Assembly (NCBI GenBank): GCA_017591395.1
Contig: WEDG01000383.1
Coordinates: forward strand, 62,001-126,000
Reading direction: 5' to 3'
Origin: Schistocephalus solidus
Lineage: Eukaryota; Platyhelminthes; Cestoda; Diphyllobothriidea; Diphyllobothriidae
DNA: 64,000 nucleotides
The notes beneath the pieces are model-generated. The model was not told where the DNA came from. It ran no database searches and saw nothing but the letters and a program-made list of their open reading frames with translations. Positions 34,053 through 64,000 of this stretch are shown one piece after another. The number at the start of each line of letters is the position of its first letter. The first letter of the stretch is position 1. The translations under genes and the position numbers were made by a program.

Positions 34053-37000
34053 TTGGGGTGTAGGGGTACTAGTTAGGGGCAGCACCACACAGCTTGCATT
34101 TGGTCGCTCCATTTTTCTCGTACAGGTGGTGAACGCTCTTGTGGCCGCCTCTAACTGGTACCCAAATCTCACCTGTGGCTCCTCGAAAATGGGTTCTTCC
34201 CAGCGGCCACACACTGGGCAACCATCCCGACCGGCGGGCTAAACCAGGTGAGGGTTTCCGGTGTTGTGTGTGCCTCCACACCCGGTTTGTCTGATTCCCG
34301 AACATCCCACCTAACCCCTCTCAAAAAGTCCTACGGTTGGGGCGACAGCAACCCCATAGGCGGCCCAGGCTAACTCGGTCGTTCTCCCACTAAAACAAAT
34401 CCGTGACCCATAGTGGAGTTCGGCAGGTGTCTGGGATGTCCGAGCAGCCCTATTTAGGAACAGCACTGCTTGCCTCCTCGCGGAGGAAGGAGCTAGAAAA
34501 TGTGCCCTAAAAAATGCTTGGTCTCACGTCTTCTGCAGCCTGCCGCGGCTCGCAGATCGCAAACTACGCGGTCGTAAAACTCAAACAAACAAGAATACCC
34601 CCCGTCCCCATCCCCCACGCCATACTCTCCAGGCTGCTCAGGTGAGTCCACTCACACTAGCAGCCTGGAATGTTCGTTCCCTTTTAGACAATCCTAGGAG
34701 CAACCGGCCGGAACGGAGGACGGCGCTAGTCGCTCGGGAACTGGCGCGCTACATGGTGGACATTGCTGCTCTCAGCGAGACCCGATTCTCTGAACAGGGT
34801 CAGCTAGAGGAGGTGGGGGCCGGCTACACTTTCTTCTGGAGCGGCCGGCCAAAGGCAGAGCGACGCGACGCTGATGTTGCCTTTGCCATCCGAAACGACA
34901 TCGTTGGACGTCTGCCCTGTCTGCCGCAGGGTATCAATGATCGCCTGATGAGCCTCCGCCTGCCTCTTCGGGGAGACCAGTTCGCCACCATCATCAGTGC
35001 CTACGCTCCCCCCAATGACGAGCTCTGATGCGGCGAAGGACAAATTCTACGAGGACCTGCACACCTTGCTGGCGACTGTGCCGAAAGAGGACAAGTTAAT
35101 TGTCCTTGGTGACTTCAATGCCCGCGTCGGGACGGACCACGCTGCCTGGCAGGGAGTGCTGGGTCCCCACGGTCTCGGTAGCTGTAACGATAACGGCCTC
35201 CTTCTTCTGCGCACGTGTGCGAAACACCGTCTCCTGCTGACCAACAGCTTCTTCCGCCTTCCAACGCGGGAGAAGGCCACGTGGATGCACCCTCGCTCGC
35301 GGCGCTGGCATCTGCTGGACTATGTTCTCGTCCGGAGGCGAGATCGACAGGATGTGCTGGTGACCAAGGCGATCCGCGATGCCGATGGTTGGAAAGATCA
35401 CCGCCTCGTCATCTCCCAGATGAGGCTCCAGCTTCAACCCCGACGCACACCCCAAGATAAGCTACCGCCAGTAAAGTTAAATACTCTTTTGTTAAATCTG
35501 CCTACTCGCTGTTTTGACTTCAACAACCAAATAACCGAGAAACTGGAGGACCTGCAAGCTCCAGATAATAAAGCCACCGTGGAAACATGATGGTGTAAAC
35601 TGCGAAATGTCATCCAGTCCACCACCCTCGATGTCCTCGGACGCGCACGCCGTCGACACCAGGACTGGTTTGATGACAATGACGCCAAATTCAGCAACTT
35701 ACTCGCGGAGAAGAATGGACTACACAAAGCCTACATGGACCTTCGGACTGACGCCACCAAAGCAGCCTTTTTCAGATGCCGGCGCCTTGTACAACAACGG
35801 CTGCGGGAGATGCAGGATGCCTGGATGATCCGAAAGGCTGAGGAAATCCAGGGTATGCGGACCACAATGAAATGAAAAATTTTTTCAAAGCCATCAAGGC
35901 CATCTATGGCCCGTGTATCAAGGGGTCCGCACCGCTACTCAGCTCTGACGGCACAACACTGCTGACAGAGAAATCGCAAATTCTGAAGCGCTGGGCCGAG
36001 CACTTCAGAAATGTCCTTAATTGCTCATCAGCCATCTCTGATGCTGCCATTGACCGGCTCCCTCAAGTGGACACGAACAATTACCTGGATCTGCCGCCTT
36101 CCCTTCCAGAAAACATCCGGGCCGTGCAGCAGATTTCCAGCGGTAAAGCACCGGGATCCGACGCAATCCCACCGGAAGTCTACAAGCACGGTGGGCCCCG
36201 GCTGATGGCAGAAATCACAACACTCTTCCAGGAGATGTGGCGCCAAGGACAAGTTCCTCAGGATTTCAAAGACCATCGTCCATCTCTACAAACGGAAGGG
36301 GAACCGGCAACTCTGTGATAATCACAGAGGCATCTCGTTGCTCAACATCGTCGGGAAGATGTTCGCCCGTATCCTTCGCAATCGCCTTAACGGTCACCTA
36401 GATCAGGGCCTGCTCCCGGAAAGCCAATGTGGCTTCCACCGACACCACGGAACAACCGATATGATCTTTGCCGCCCGCCAGCTACAAGAGAAGTGTCAGG
36501 AGATACGAACTCACCTACACACTACCTTCGTGGATCTAACGAAAGCCTTTGACACGGTGAATCGTGACGGACTGTGGATAGTCATGCAGAAATTTGGTTG
36601 TCCTGAGTGGTTCACGCACATGGTGCGTCAGCTTCATGACGGGATGACGGCGCGCGTCACTGACAACGGGACGGTATCCGAAGCATTCGCAGTGACCAAC
36701 GGAGTAAAGCAGGGCTGCGTACTGGCCCCAACCCTCTTCAGTCTCATGTTCGCGGATATGCTGATGGACGCCTTCCATGATGAACAGCCTGGGATCCGCA
36801 TCGCCTATAGAACTGACGGACACCTTCTCAACAGTCGGCGTATGCAGGCTTCAACACATGTGTCTACGAATACAGTCCATGACTTGCTCTTCGCGGACGT
36901 CTTCGCTCTTAACACCGTGACGGTGGAGGACATGCAAAGGAGTATATACCTCTTCGCCGCATACTGCGCCGATTTTGGATTAACAATTAGTACAGCCAAA

Positions 37001-39441
37001 ACGGTTGTCATGCACCAGCTGCCAACCAGCGTGGAATATAATGCTCCCCGATTCAATGTCAACGGTGCTCAACTCAAAAACGTGGAAAACTTCGCTTATC
37101 TAGAAAGCACGATGTCTCGCAACACGAGAATCGATGACGAGGTTGCCCAAACGGATCTCCAAAGCTTGTCAGGACTTCGGCCGGCTGCAGGCTTCTGTGT
37201 GGAATCGCCACGGTATTCACCTGAACACCAAACTGAAGATGTACAAGGCCGTCGTCTTGACGACACTCCTTTACGGAGCGGGAACCTGGACCGTCTACTC
37301 GAACCAAGCCATGAAGCTGAATCACTTTCATCTCAGCTGCCTCCGCAGAATACTGAAGCTGAGATGGCAAGACAGGATCCCGGACACGGAAGTCCTGGAG
37401 GGGACCGGAATCCTCAGCATCCATGCCATGCTGAGGCAAGTGCAACTGAGATAGAGCGGCCACCTGTAATGAATGGATGACGAGCGACTACCCAAACGAC
37501 TTTTCTATGGAGATGTCGCTACGGGTTCTCACCGGATGGGAGGTCAAAAACGACTCCACAAGGACACTTTGAAGAAATCGCTGAAGCAACTGCAAATCAA
37601 CTCGGCGACCTGGGAGGACCTCACTTAGGATCGACCGGCATGGAGAATATCAGTGAAGACTGGTTCAGCAATCTATGAGGCCAACCGGATCGCCGCCGCC
37701 AAGGCCAAAAGAGCGGTATGAAAGTCACCAGCGCCCCGGACCAACACCACCAATGCCCAGGCCCTGGCAACATGCCCGCTCTGTCAACGCATCTTCCGCG
37801 CGCGAATCGGCCTGGTTGGACATCTTCGGAGGCAATGTACCAACAATCCCACAATTCCAATTTCTACAGCAAATTCTGCCAACCCTCCTTCTGACTCCCC
37901 CACCCTCACTCCTGGCATCAATTCCATTACTCCCACCATCATAGAGCCCACATCCATCTACTCATCGCCTGTTACCCCACTACCACAACCACCACCGCCT
38001 TCGCCTTCACTTCCACCACCACCACCACCATCAGCGATAGGGAATCTCTCCTAAGCTGTACTCAATGCGACCGCACATTCACCTCACGCATCGGCCTGGT
38101 CGGTCACTTGCGAATACATCGTACAGAGACCGGTGAGCCAGTGCCTGGAGCACCATCACACAGCAGAGATCGTCGCCTCCACTACCCTCACTGTCCTCTC
38201 GCATTCACTCGTCGCATGGGCCTATTCAATCACATGCGCATCCATGACAGCGGAATTCACCACAATGCCGACAACACCGATACACCATGCACACCCTCCG
38301 CTCCTGCCATTCTTAGCGCCCCTGCCACCCCCACTTCCATGAATGACATCGCCCCAGCCTCTATTGATTTCTCCTGCCCACACTGCGCCCGCAACTTCAA
38401 CTCACGCATCGGCCTTATCGGTCACCTGCGAATCCATCGCACGGAGGCTGGTGAACAAGTGCCTGGGGCTCCAAGATACAGTCGACGTGCCCGCCTTCAC
38501 TGCCCTCACTGCTCCCGCACATTTACACACCGCATGCGCCTATTAGGACCCATGCACCTCCACGACAACCTCCGGTAAACCACCGGAGGCTAAGCTACAT
38601 CAGCGCACACTACCTACACCAATACATCGACAACACCCTCACAATCACCATTTACCAGAGTATATCACGGTTTCCTAGACACCGTGGCTGGGAAATCTGC
38701 CAATCTGACGCTTCCACCAGACCACGCCGACGGCTCAGTGTATGTGCTATGTGTGTCGAGTGGCTGACCAGTGGACTGGGCGTCAGACTGCGATGGCTGC
38801 TCCATATCCCCTGAGTTTGTGAATCCTGGTGTGTGCGTTATGGGGACCAGGTTGTGCTGTGGCGCGCGAAGACGGGTACGCCGACCCATCAGCCAATGCG
38901 CCCACTCCCACATCAGGCAACTGACCGGCTCGGACAGTGTCTGATGGTGGGGGTTGGGGAGAGAGTGAGGTCGCCAGCTCAGCGCATGTTCCTCACTATA
39001 AACAATCTTACGCGCTTAAAACTATCACGGTGCGCTAAAAGCCGTGGCTTGGAAGGTTGCCAACTGACGGGATAACTCGGACCGCGTGGTCAGCCCAATG
39101 TGTGTTTTGTGTGGAGTGGCTGACTGGCGGACTGAGAGTCAGGCTGCAATGGCTCCTTCGTAATGCGGCCTTTATGGCACTCCCACACCGTGGGATCCGA
39201 GCCAGGTGTGGTGGCACGCCCAGGGGCGGCTCCGGCCGCGCCAGCCACCTGCACCCTCTCCCATCTCCGGTCTTCATGACTCTGTCTTGACACCGGGCTC
39301 AGGTGGGGGAGGAGGAGAGAGTGCGGTAGCTGCAGCCCAAGGCTACTATCACTTAAACTAATTCACGCGCAATTCACCGTCCCTGCACCACCTGGTGTGG
39401 AGCATACGGTGGACCTCGTCGAAATCGACGGTCGAACTGCC
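34053..39441 (+). mobile_element. Nearly full-length but broken LINE, copy B
   Basis: About 5.4 kb on the plus strand: a 5' UTR of about 590 bp, a coding region 34642-38578 and a 3' UTR to 39441. The 3' UTR matches that of copy A, ending GGTCGAACTGCC. The 10-mer ATGTATCTTC occurs just before (34043-34052) and just after (39442-39451), a probable target-site duplication that sets the ends. The element is clearly GC-richer than its flanks. Confidence 0.85.
34642..38578 (+). pseudogene. AP endonuclease - reverse transcriptase - zinc finger polyprotein, LINE copy B
   Basis: The endonuclease spans 34642-35460: [40 protein letters not shown] and DHRLVIS. The RT spans about 36100-37150: SSGKAPGSDAIPPEVYKHGG, FVDLTKAFDTVNRDGLW, GVKQGCVLAP, and a catalytic box reading FADV where copy A has FADD, so a catalytic Asp is lost. 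The thumb continues in another frame at 37134-37454. The tail (37770-38578) holds five finger-like modules; at least two (CTQC..HLRIH and CPHC..HLRIH) are complete C2H2 fingers. Breaks include frame changes near 35013, 35850, 36275 and 37145, a TGA at 35588, and more after 37450. The copy is dead. Confidence 0.9.
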
Positions 39442-39451
39442 ATGTATCTTC

Positions 39452-41984
39452 CTTCTCTCCCTGCCTTTCTCGTAGTTAGCACTTATAAATTTTACGTCTA
39501 TACATGATTTTAAACTGATTGAGTATATGCGGTTTTTATTTTATTGAATTGTGCCTTCCTTATACGACTTGCGAGATATAGGAACCTTGCATAGTTTACC
39601 TTTGGGAAAAATAAAAGACATAGAAGAAATCATTTACGAAATTCTTTCGAAAAAAACTATGCCTTCATACAGAAAGTTTCCATTTTATGTCATGTACTAT
39701 ACTGTAACTTGGATGTTGGATGCACTTTCGCAAAATTTATCCCATTTGGAACACTATTGATTGCATCAGTATTAGAAAATATTATAGCTAATTACATAGT
39801 TTGTAATAGTATATAAAGGTTAACTACGTTCAGCGCAAAATGATAAGATTTCTTCAGTGTTCATGGATATCTACCCTAGTCGGAGGTTTTGGGATAGAGG
39901 GTATTCTTTTAGGAAGGGCACGCTGACTGTGGATACAAAAATTTGGCTAATTTTAGAGTTGATTACACTGAATCACAGATTATTTTCTTCCTGTACGTAC
40001 AATCTCTTCTCGTGAGGCTGCCATGACGGTATTTTTCAATAGCCAATTAGATCTTTGCTAGGGAAGTGTTCACGACAGTCATTTTCAAACGGGGGGATTC
40101 TAAAATTGCCAATAAAAAGACTGCAACAGTGTTAACTAAGAACAAAGTTTGAGGGAGTGGAATCTGAACATTAAGTCTTGCTCGGCCTTAGGTGCCATGG
40201 ACGCCGATCACAGCGTTTTCCGTTCTGTTAAGGGTTCCTTGGCGTGAAATTCGACGTTTTCCCCTTACTCTTCCACAGGAAAATTCCGGAAGAATTTCTC
40301 AGTCAGGTTGCAATTCGTTTCCTAAGTAGGTTCCATGTAAGCCTCTTCACACTTCCGCTGAGCCATTGAACAAAAAACTATTCTTTATTTGGGCTTTGGC
40401 CTCATTACTAAATCCATTAGCCTGCGAAGTCTGGTTCTGTCTTGTTAGATTTTAACCTCGATTTCACATAGGCTTACATCTTAAGAATTTCCCTGTCATT
40501 TTACCTTAACAATAGAGATACCAAAGGTTATGAATTCTAGACATAAGATAATAAACTCTTCGGATCGTCTGTGAACAAGAGTCCCTAATGCGGCACGTAG
40601 CCCTTTTACGAAGTAAGGCATCAGTAACCAAGAGATTGGCCTTAAATAACACCCAATCTACTTGATTTCTGAGTTAAGAGAGTGTCACAGGAAGTTAAAA
40701 TCCGAAACTCCCAAAGTGTTAATGCACGCTTAAACGTACATCTTCATAAGCATGGGTGCTGAGTGGCTTCTCTTTGCATTTTTAATGATTACAATGAAAT
40801 AACCGAGCGATTAATTCGGCTCACACCGGGTTCCGTACTCATGATGAACAGCTCCGTCGACAGAAGCGAAGAGGTAAGCTCCAGAAAGCAGTTCAGAAGA
40901 AGATTTAACCGCTGAATAAAGAAGTTTCATTGCCTGGGGTTTCGCATTCTCCCTCTAACACAGCATTAGAGGCAGTCGTACAAGGACGCAGTATTTACAA
41001 GTCGTGCTACAACACGGCTGCCATAATAAGTAGCTCCCTCGTTCATCACCGGGGTTCTTAGATGATGCTATGCTTCCTTGTTATTCCGCACCTGAGTTTT
41101 ACTGCCGTACTTCCATCAACGTTGTTGCTTCGTGGTGTAATAATTACTCGGTCATTCGACTCGCTGCCACTGCAACTGCTGATCACTCGCAACCTCCCAG
41201 TCTGGCTAATTACTCTGCTCAGGCTGGGTCACGGCACAGCGTAAGGTCATCGCGCATGTCGATAAACTGTCGGCTGATGAACCATGGCTCACGCAGAAGA
41301 AGAAGAAGAGGCGGTCAATGAACCATGGAGTTTATGTCCGTTACATGTCCCTTACATGTACTGTGTCTCCACGTTTGTCATTGTAAATTTTAAGTAGGTA
41401 TGCTCTACCTCCCTTTGCAAATCATAGACCCTACCCTTGCGCAGCTGAACATGCAGTTGCCAACAAATACTGACATTCAGTTTCCTACCTTGACCGTCAT
41501 TCTGCTTATTTGGGGTGATCCAGAGAAGCAACGTTGGAGTCAGGAGTGTCGATTAAAGGTATCTTTCCCGATTTGCAAGCCTGCAGTCGTCCCAACATCA
41601 CTGTCAGCCCATGAGAACGCATTGGCTCCTTCAAAATGACCTTGACCTTTATCAGGCACAGGCACCCGCCCTCGGTGCTAGACCGCGTGCCAGTGTAATC
41701 ATCACCTGATAAATCTTGGGGGAAGTTCGATTAAGCGACTATCGGATGCATCCCAACATTATCCAAGCGGTATTTTATGGAATTTAGGAAGTGACTGCAA
41801 TTGTCGTAGTTTTCAGAGGGACTCAGCCGCCCTTCAGGATTCCAGGAACGCACAGCCCTAAAATTCAGCTGGCTTTGGGCCTATGGAAACAAAACAGTCT
41901 TGCGAACCGTTCAAAAGGTGGGAATGTTTTGTGCGCACAGTAGATTGACAATAGCAAGAAACGTCAACCGATGTGCTTAAATGG
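39452..41984. other. Unassigned sequence
   Basis: No gene recognised. A 69-codon plus-strand frame at 39551-39760 and an 83-codon frame at 41070-41321 ending in an arginine run lack support. Confidence 0.4.
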
Positions 41985-42650
41985 CTTTCAAATTCGAAAA
42001 GGTTGCTTAAGTAGGGTTGTAATATTAACTAACGTGCAGGATATTTCCGAGATATTTAAGTCCCGTCAGGATGCCGGCATTTGAACGAACTGCTTTCCGA
42101 CAGCTTGCGATAACTACACTCTGTAGCATATGACTGCTTAATCAGTATTAAATTTTCTCATTGATTTCCATACTTTTATAAATTCAATGATATTTTATCG
42201 AAAACATACAATAAAATATTTTTCATGTACTCATTTGGTAGCAAATTAAGTCTAACCCAAATTTTCTACTGGAAGAAATGCCCACTCATAAAAGATCATA
42301 CCTTTCCATCTGTTAATATTGTTTGCAAAGTATACGGCATGGTCCACATCCATTGCAAAATTTTATGAGCACAATGTGACCTCTCTCTAATAATCCAGAG
42401 ATGTTTGATTTTCTTTAGGTGAAATGTATACAGCATGGAGTTTGTAAACATTGAATACAAGTGTAACAGCAGATCAGGTTAAATATTATTCGGCAAGTGA
42501 AAGAGCTTTCAAAACCGAACGATTACCTTTCTTCACGTATACCACCTGAATTGCACATAATCTGCTACCAAACTATTACAAGAATAAAAAGTTTGGTGCG
42601 TGTTTTCAGTAAAATCTATTTGAATTTCTAAGGAAATTGAAAATCAATGC
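41985..42650. repeat. Foldback element, truncated copy
   Basis: Left arm (GCTTAAGTAGGGTTGTAATA, GGATGCCGGCATTTGAA), the central region (GTCCACATCCATTGCAAAAT, shared with the copy at 5455-6415), and about half of the right arm up to TTGAAAATCAATGC, where it stops. The outer part of the right arm is missing. Confidence 0.7.
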
Positions 42651-43250
42651 TGCAACTTCCTCGAACCCCAGGGACCCAACCCTGATCAGTCGATTTGGCC
42701 AACAGAGTGAAAATGAAAACGTAAAGGCAGCAGGGGATAACGGGTTGTTTACCAAAATGTACAAAAAATATTATGCGCATACACTGGCAGGCTAACATTT
42801 TTCCCCCGGTCAAAGGAGTACGCACCGCAGAAGTATCAACAGGTGACAGCAAAGACCGGTAAAAATGAGCTAGAAGCGTGTGAGGTAGGGAGGCGTTCAT
42901 AACAGTTCTGGGTCGGCAAAACATTACTATACTTCAGAGTGGAGAAATAAGTACAAGGGGCATTCAAGCATGTTTCCGCAAACAGGGGAGGGCAAAATGA
43001 ATGGGTGTAATAGACAGAGCTCTAGAAAGAAAGCCCCAAGCATACAGAATAAGAGGCCTGATTGGGGAGTTGAAAGCCAGAGTGGTAGGCGAACAATATC
43101 ACCACGAAAGGAGTGTCAAAAGGTACAAGCGCAAAACGTTTGGGAGATGGGAGGCAAGATCCTCCTATCCTCCACCCCCGTTTCTTTGCTGCTTCAAAGG
43201 ATCCCGACTGTGGTGAGAAGGCCTGGGGACGCTGGCGATGGTCGTCACTA
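42651..43250 (-). other. 3' flank of the carrier gene (3' UTR expected here)
   Basis: This lies directly after the stop codon of the carrier gene on the minus strand. I found no canonical AATAAA or ATTAAA on the minus strand within 600 bp, so the transcript end is not placed. Plus-strand frames here (for example 43001-43216) are antisense to this flank and not supported. Confidence 0.4.
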
Positions 43251-61436
<18,186 letters not shown>

Positions 61437-63537
61437 TCAGATAGTGTTTACTACAGGTGAGTAGGTATTTGAGAAATATAAAATAAGGACGGGCAAATAG
61501 GCACAGTTCACATGGAGTCAAAGAATTCCGTTTCAGTGATTGGTATAGGTAACCAATACTAATCTTATCTTGCAGCAAACAAAATTGAACACATCCAGTA
61601 ACTTCAATTAGTCGACAGAAGGACCAGTAATTTCAGTACGCCCTCCTGCGTTTGAGCTCATTAAAAGAGCTGTCTATCCGTGCGTTATTATTACATGCAC
61701 GCAGTGTATTCTGGATTGAAGCAAAACTTAATAAATTGTGTACACTCTAACAGAATGTAGTCGGTTATTCACCTGAAATAAAGAATTTGAGTATTCGACA
61801 GACAAACCGTAAGTTTCCAAAAATGCAGGACGAGAAATATGGTATCCAACTTGAGGGAATAGTTGGAAAACAGACGGACTAGAACAATCAAAAATTAAAA
61901 TCTTTGGATCAAAATTCATTTGTAAAAATATAGCATAAAAGAAAGCAATCTTTTCGTATTTTCGTTTTTTTCCTGTGGAACCGGGAAAGTGAATGGCAAC
62001 TTTCTTAAATAATTAGCTAATGGACTGATGTTACTTTATACAACAATAGACTTTGATGCTTTTTACTTCTGCCTCTCATTTCTTCCCTAAACGACTGTTT
62101 GAAGACCACGGAGAGTTCATATCTTTCGCCGCTTTGCTGATGGTTTGTTCGGTCACAAGTTAGTATTAAAGTTGCATCTACCCGCGCTTACACGACCCCT
62201 TCGACTTCTGATGCCACCCATTCTCTTCGATCCTTGGCGAAATTTGAAAGATTTTGGTGGCTTCCTCCTGGCTTGCCACTTTTGCAGTTGTTTCTACAGT
62301 CATCTGATAGTAATTACAATAGCATATGCAGCGAATGGGCTGTGTAAATAGCCTCATCTGGTGTAGGAGTTTCCGCTTGACGAAGATCGTTTCTAATGTG
62401 CATATTCTTTTCAGCTGCACGAAATTCCTGCACTTTCTGTATATTTTTTAATCCCATGCACAATATTTGTTTGTTAAAACCAAACAAATCCCACTGATAT
62501 CACCCACAATTTAAAAGCGTTTTCCCTGCTTGCTCATGATTCGTACCCGACTACTTATTATAAACACAAACTAAATGCTGTAAATATTTCTTCATTTGGC
62601 TCAAGTCGCAGGTGGGAATGTTTTTTTTAATACATTGTAAATTAAACTGACATAGCTCACATAGCACCCAATAAAAAACAAATAACAGAGAACCCCTTAT
62701 TCATTTTATAGAGTTACCTAACAGTGGATAATTAAGTCTAAAAAGCAGCATTTAACCGTAGCCATTAACTGTAGGAATCGTTGCTTGTACTGATGAAAAT
62801 AGCATCGTTGACCAGCGTAGCATTTCTTCTGATGCTGATGGCATATCAACAAATCAGAAGATTAAGTCACCAATAAGACATTTCAACCGAAAACACAAAC
62901 TCGTTATTAAAGGGCTCCCGAGTCCACTTCTCTTATTGCAAAGGAAAGGGTAGAACATGACCTCAATATTTACGAGCATACTCAATTTTGATTTTTTAAC
63001 ATGGTGAATGCGTTACCGTGCACAATGTATTCCGTTTATCAAAAGCGAGTATTTCACACGAACTATCATCACCGAGGTCACTTAAAATTATTTTTGAAAA
63101 TGATGTTTAGGCTTCAGGCCTCCTAAAACGGAGAAAGCCCCTCCGTAGTTCACACCGGGATGTGTTTTTTCAGTCGGATTACGAACCAACGGAAAGGCAC
63201 AAAAATAGGATGCTGAGGGCAAAAATGAAGAAGAGAACCGAAAATGGGGGAAAAATGGCTCCAAATAAGGGATGGGATATAAAAGTGATGAAGAGGTTTT
63301 TCTTGTGGCAGACCTCATCAAGGCTGGTTCTCACCGAGACGAAGGACACTAAATACGATGTACTCAACTGTACAGAGCTCGTATAAAAAAGGCACTCAAG
63401 AACTCGGTTGACAGCTACTCATCAAACCTCAGTCTGGGCGAGATGGACATAAGTTCATCTCATGAAGCACTGACAGATTCTGGCATTTAATCGCAAGAAA
63501 TAAGCAGAAGTCTATATGAAGGTGTTACCCAGTCTAA
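61437..63537. other. 5' flank of the carrier gene, unassigned
   Basis: This stretch should include the carrier gene's 5' UTR and promoter on the minus strand, but I find no clear core element. The part from about 63090 may belong to the 5' region of the LINE that starts coding near 63538. Confidence 0.4.
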
Positions 63538-64000
63538 ATTGAGATGTTTTTACACCAAGGCTCAGAGTCTCCTTTCGAAAAAAACATGTACTCAAGGCAC
63601 TTGTCACAGAATGAAACCCGAATGTTATTGCCATTGCGGAAACGTGGCTCAAAGTCGAAATCTCGGATAGCGAGGTTGCGATAGATGAATACCAACTCTA
63701 TCAAAGAGACCGAGAAAATAGACAGGGAGCTGTAGTGGCTGCATACGTAAGGACAGGAACCTTGGCAGTCAAACGAGCACACGCCCTCTTCCGTGAATAT
63801 GAATTTCTCTGGATAAAGATAAAAAATGATTGCTCACAAAATCTACAATTCTTGACGATCTACAGACCACGAAAAATTTCAAGTGCAGCTAATGAATCAC
63901 TCCTTTATTTGGTCAAGGGAGTAGTTAGTCACCAGGAGGTGCTTATTGCTGGAGATTTCAATGCACCTACAGTAGATTGGGTTAATCTAACAGTTGACGG
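63538..64000 (+). pseudogene. LINE AP-endonuclease domain, runs off the window
   Basis: It begins with LRCFYTKAQSLLSKK, the usual first strand of a LINE endonuclease. A frame change in an A run near 63578 and a TGA at 63612 follow. From 63615 to the end the frame is open: NPNVIAIAETWLKVE, YQLYQRDRENRQGAVVAAY, FLWIKIKNDCSQNLQFLTIY and VLIAGDFNAPTVDW. The ETW and GDFN motifs include the catalytic Glu and Asp/Asn of APE-type nucleases. The element is distinct in sequence from the LINE copies at 0-3 and 34-39 kb and looks CR1- or Jockey-like. The RT would lie beyond the window. Confidence 0.8.

Overview
The window is eukaryotic, AT-rich, repeat-laden nuclear DNA. It most resembles a flatworm genome, and I lean towards a tapeworm. 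The grounds are very small introns at the 5' end of its one clear host gene, abundant decayed non-LTR retrotransposons, a Penelope-like remnant and tRNA-derived repeats. The species assignment is inference.

The right third (43251-61436, minus strand) holds one host gene whose complete coding sequence I could assemble: a seven-exon mitochondrial carrier. It encodes 320 residues and closely resembles SLC25A42, the mitochondrial coenzyme A transporter. Every exon junction keeps reading phase, all three carrier signature motifs are present, and the length matches the human protein (318 aa). Its six introns grow from 38 and 45 nt at the 5' end to about 7.4 kb at the 3' end. The large introns hold repeats, including a 196-bp GA microsatellite.

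The left two thirds are mostly mobile DNA. Positions 48-3152 carry a 5'-truncated LINE on the minus strand (copy A). It is followed by four head-to-tail copies of a roughly 370-400 bp SINE-like unit that shares the LINE 3' tail and is joined through CA tracts; two more copies lie at 8.33-9.05 kb. A nearly full-length but broken copy of the same LINE lies on the plus strand at 34053-39441 (copy B). It has an AP endonuclease, a reverse transcriptase and a C-terminal set of C2H2-type zinc fingers. A CR1-like RT pseudogene lies at 26.3-28.0 kb, a Penelope-type GIY-YIG remnant at 23.55-23.88 kb, a mariner-like transposase tail at 32.4-32.7 kb, and another LINE endonuclease domain runs off the right edge.

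A second dispersed family is a foldback element of about 1 kb with inverted arms of several hundred bp. Near-complete copies lie at 5.45-6.4, 15.0-16.5 and 54.5-55.6 kb, with several partial copies elsewhere. The 15.0-16.5 kb copy is interrupted by an inverted dimer of a tRNA-containing repeat flanked by a 14-bp target duplication. Two more tRNA-like copies are at 28.8 and 32.3 kb. One non-repetitive open frame at 11.2-11.9 kb may be a host exon of unknown function. Much of the rest shows no recognisable gene.
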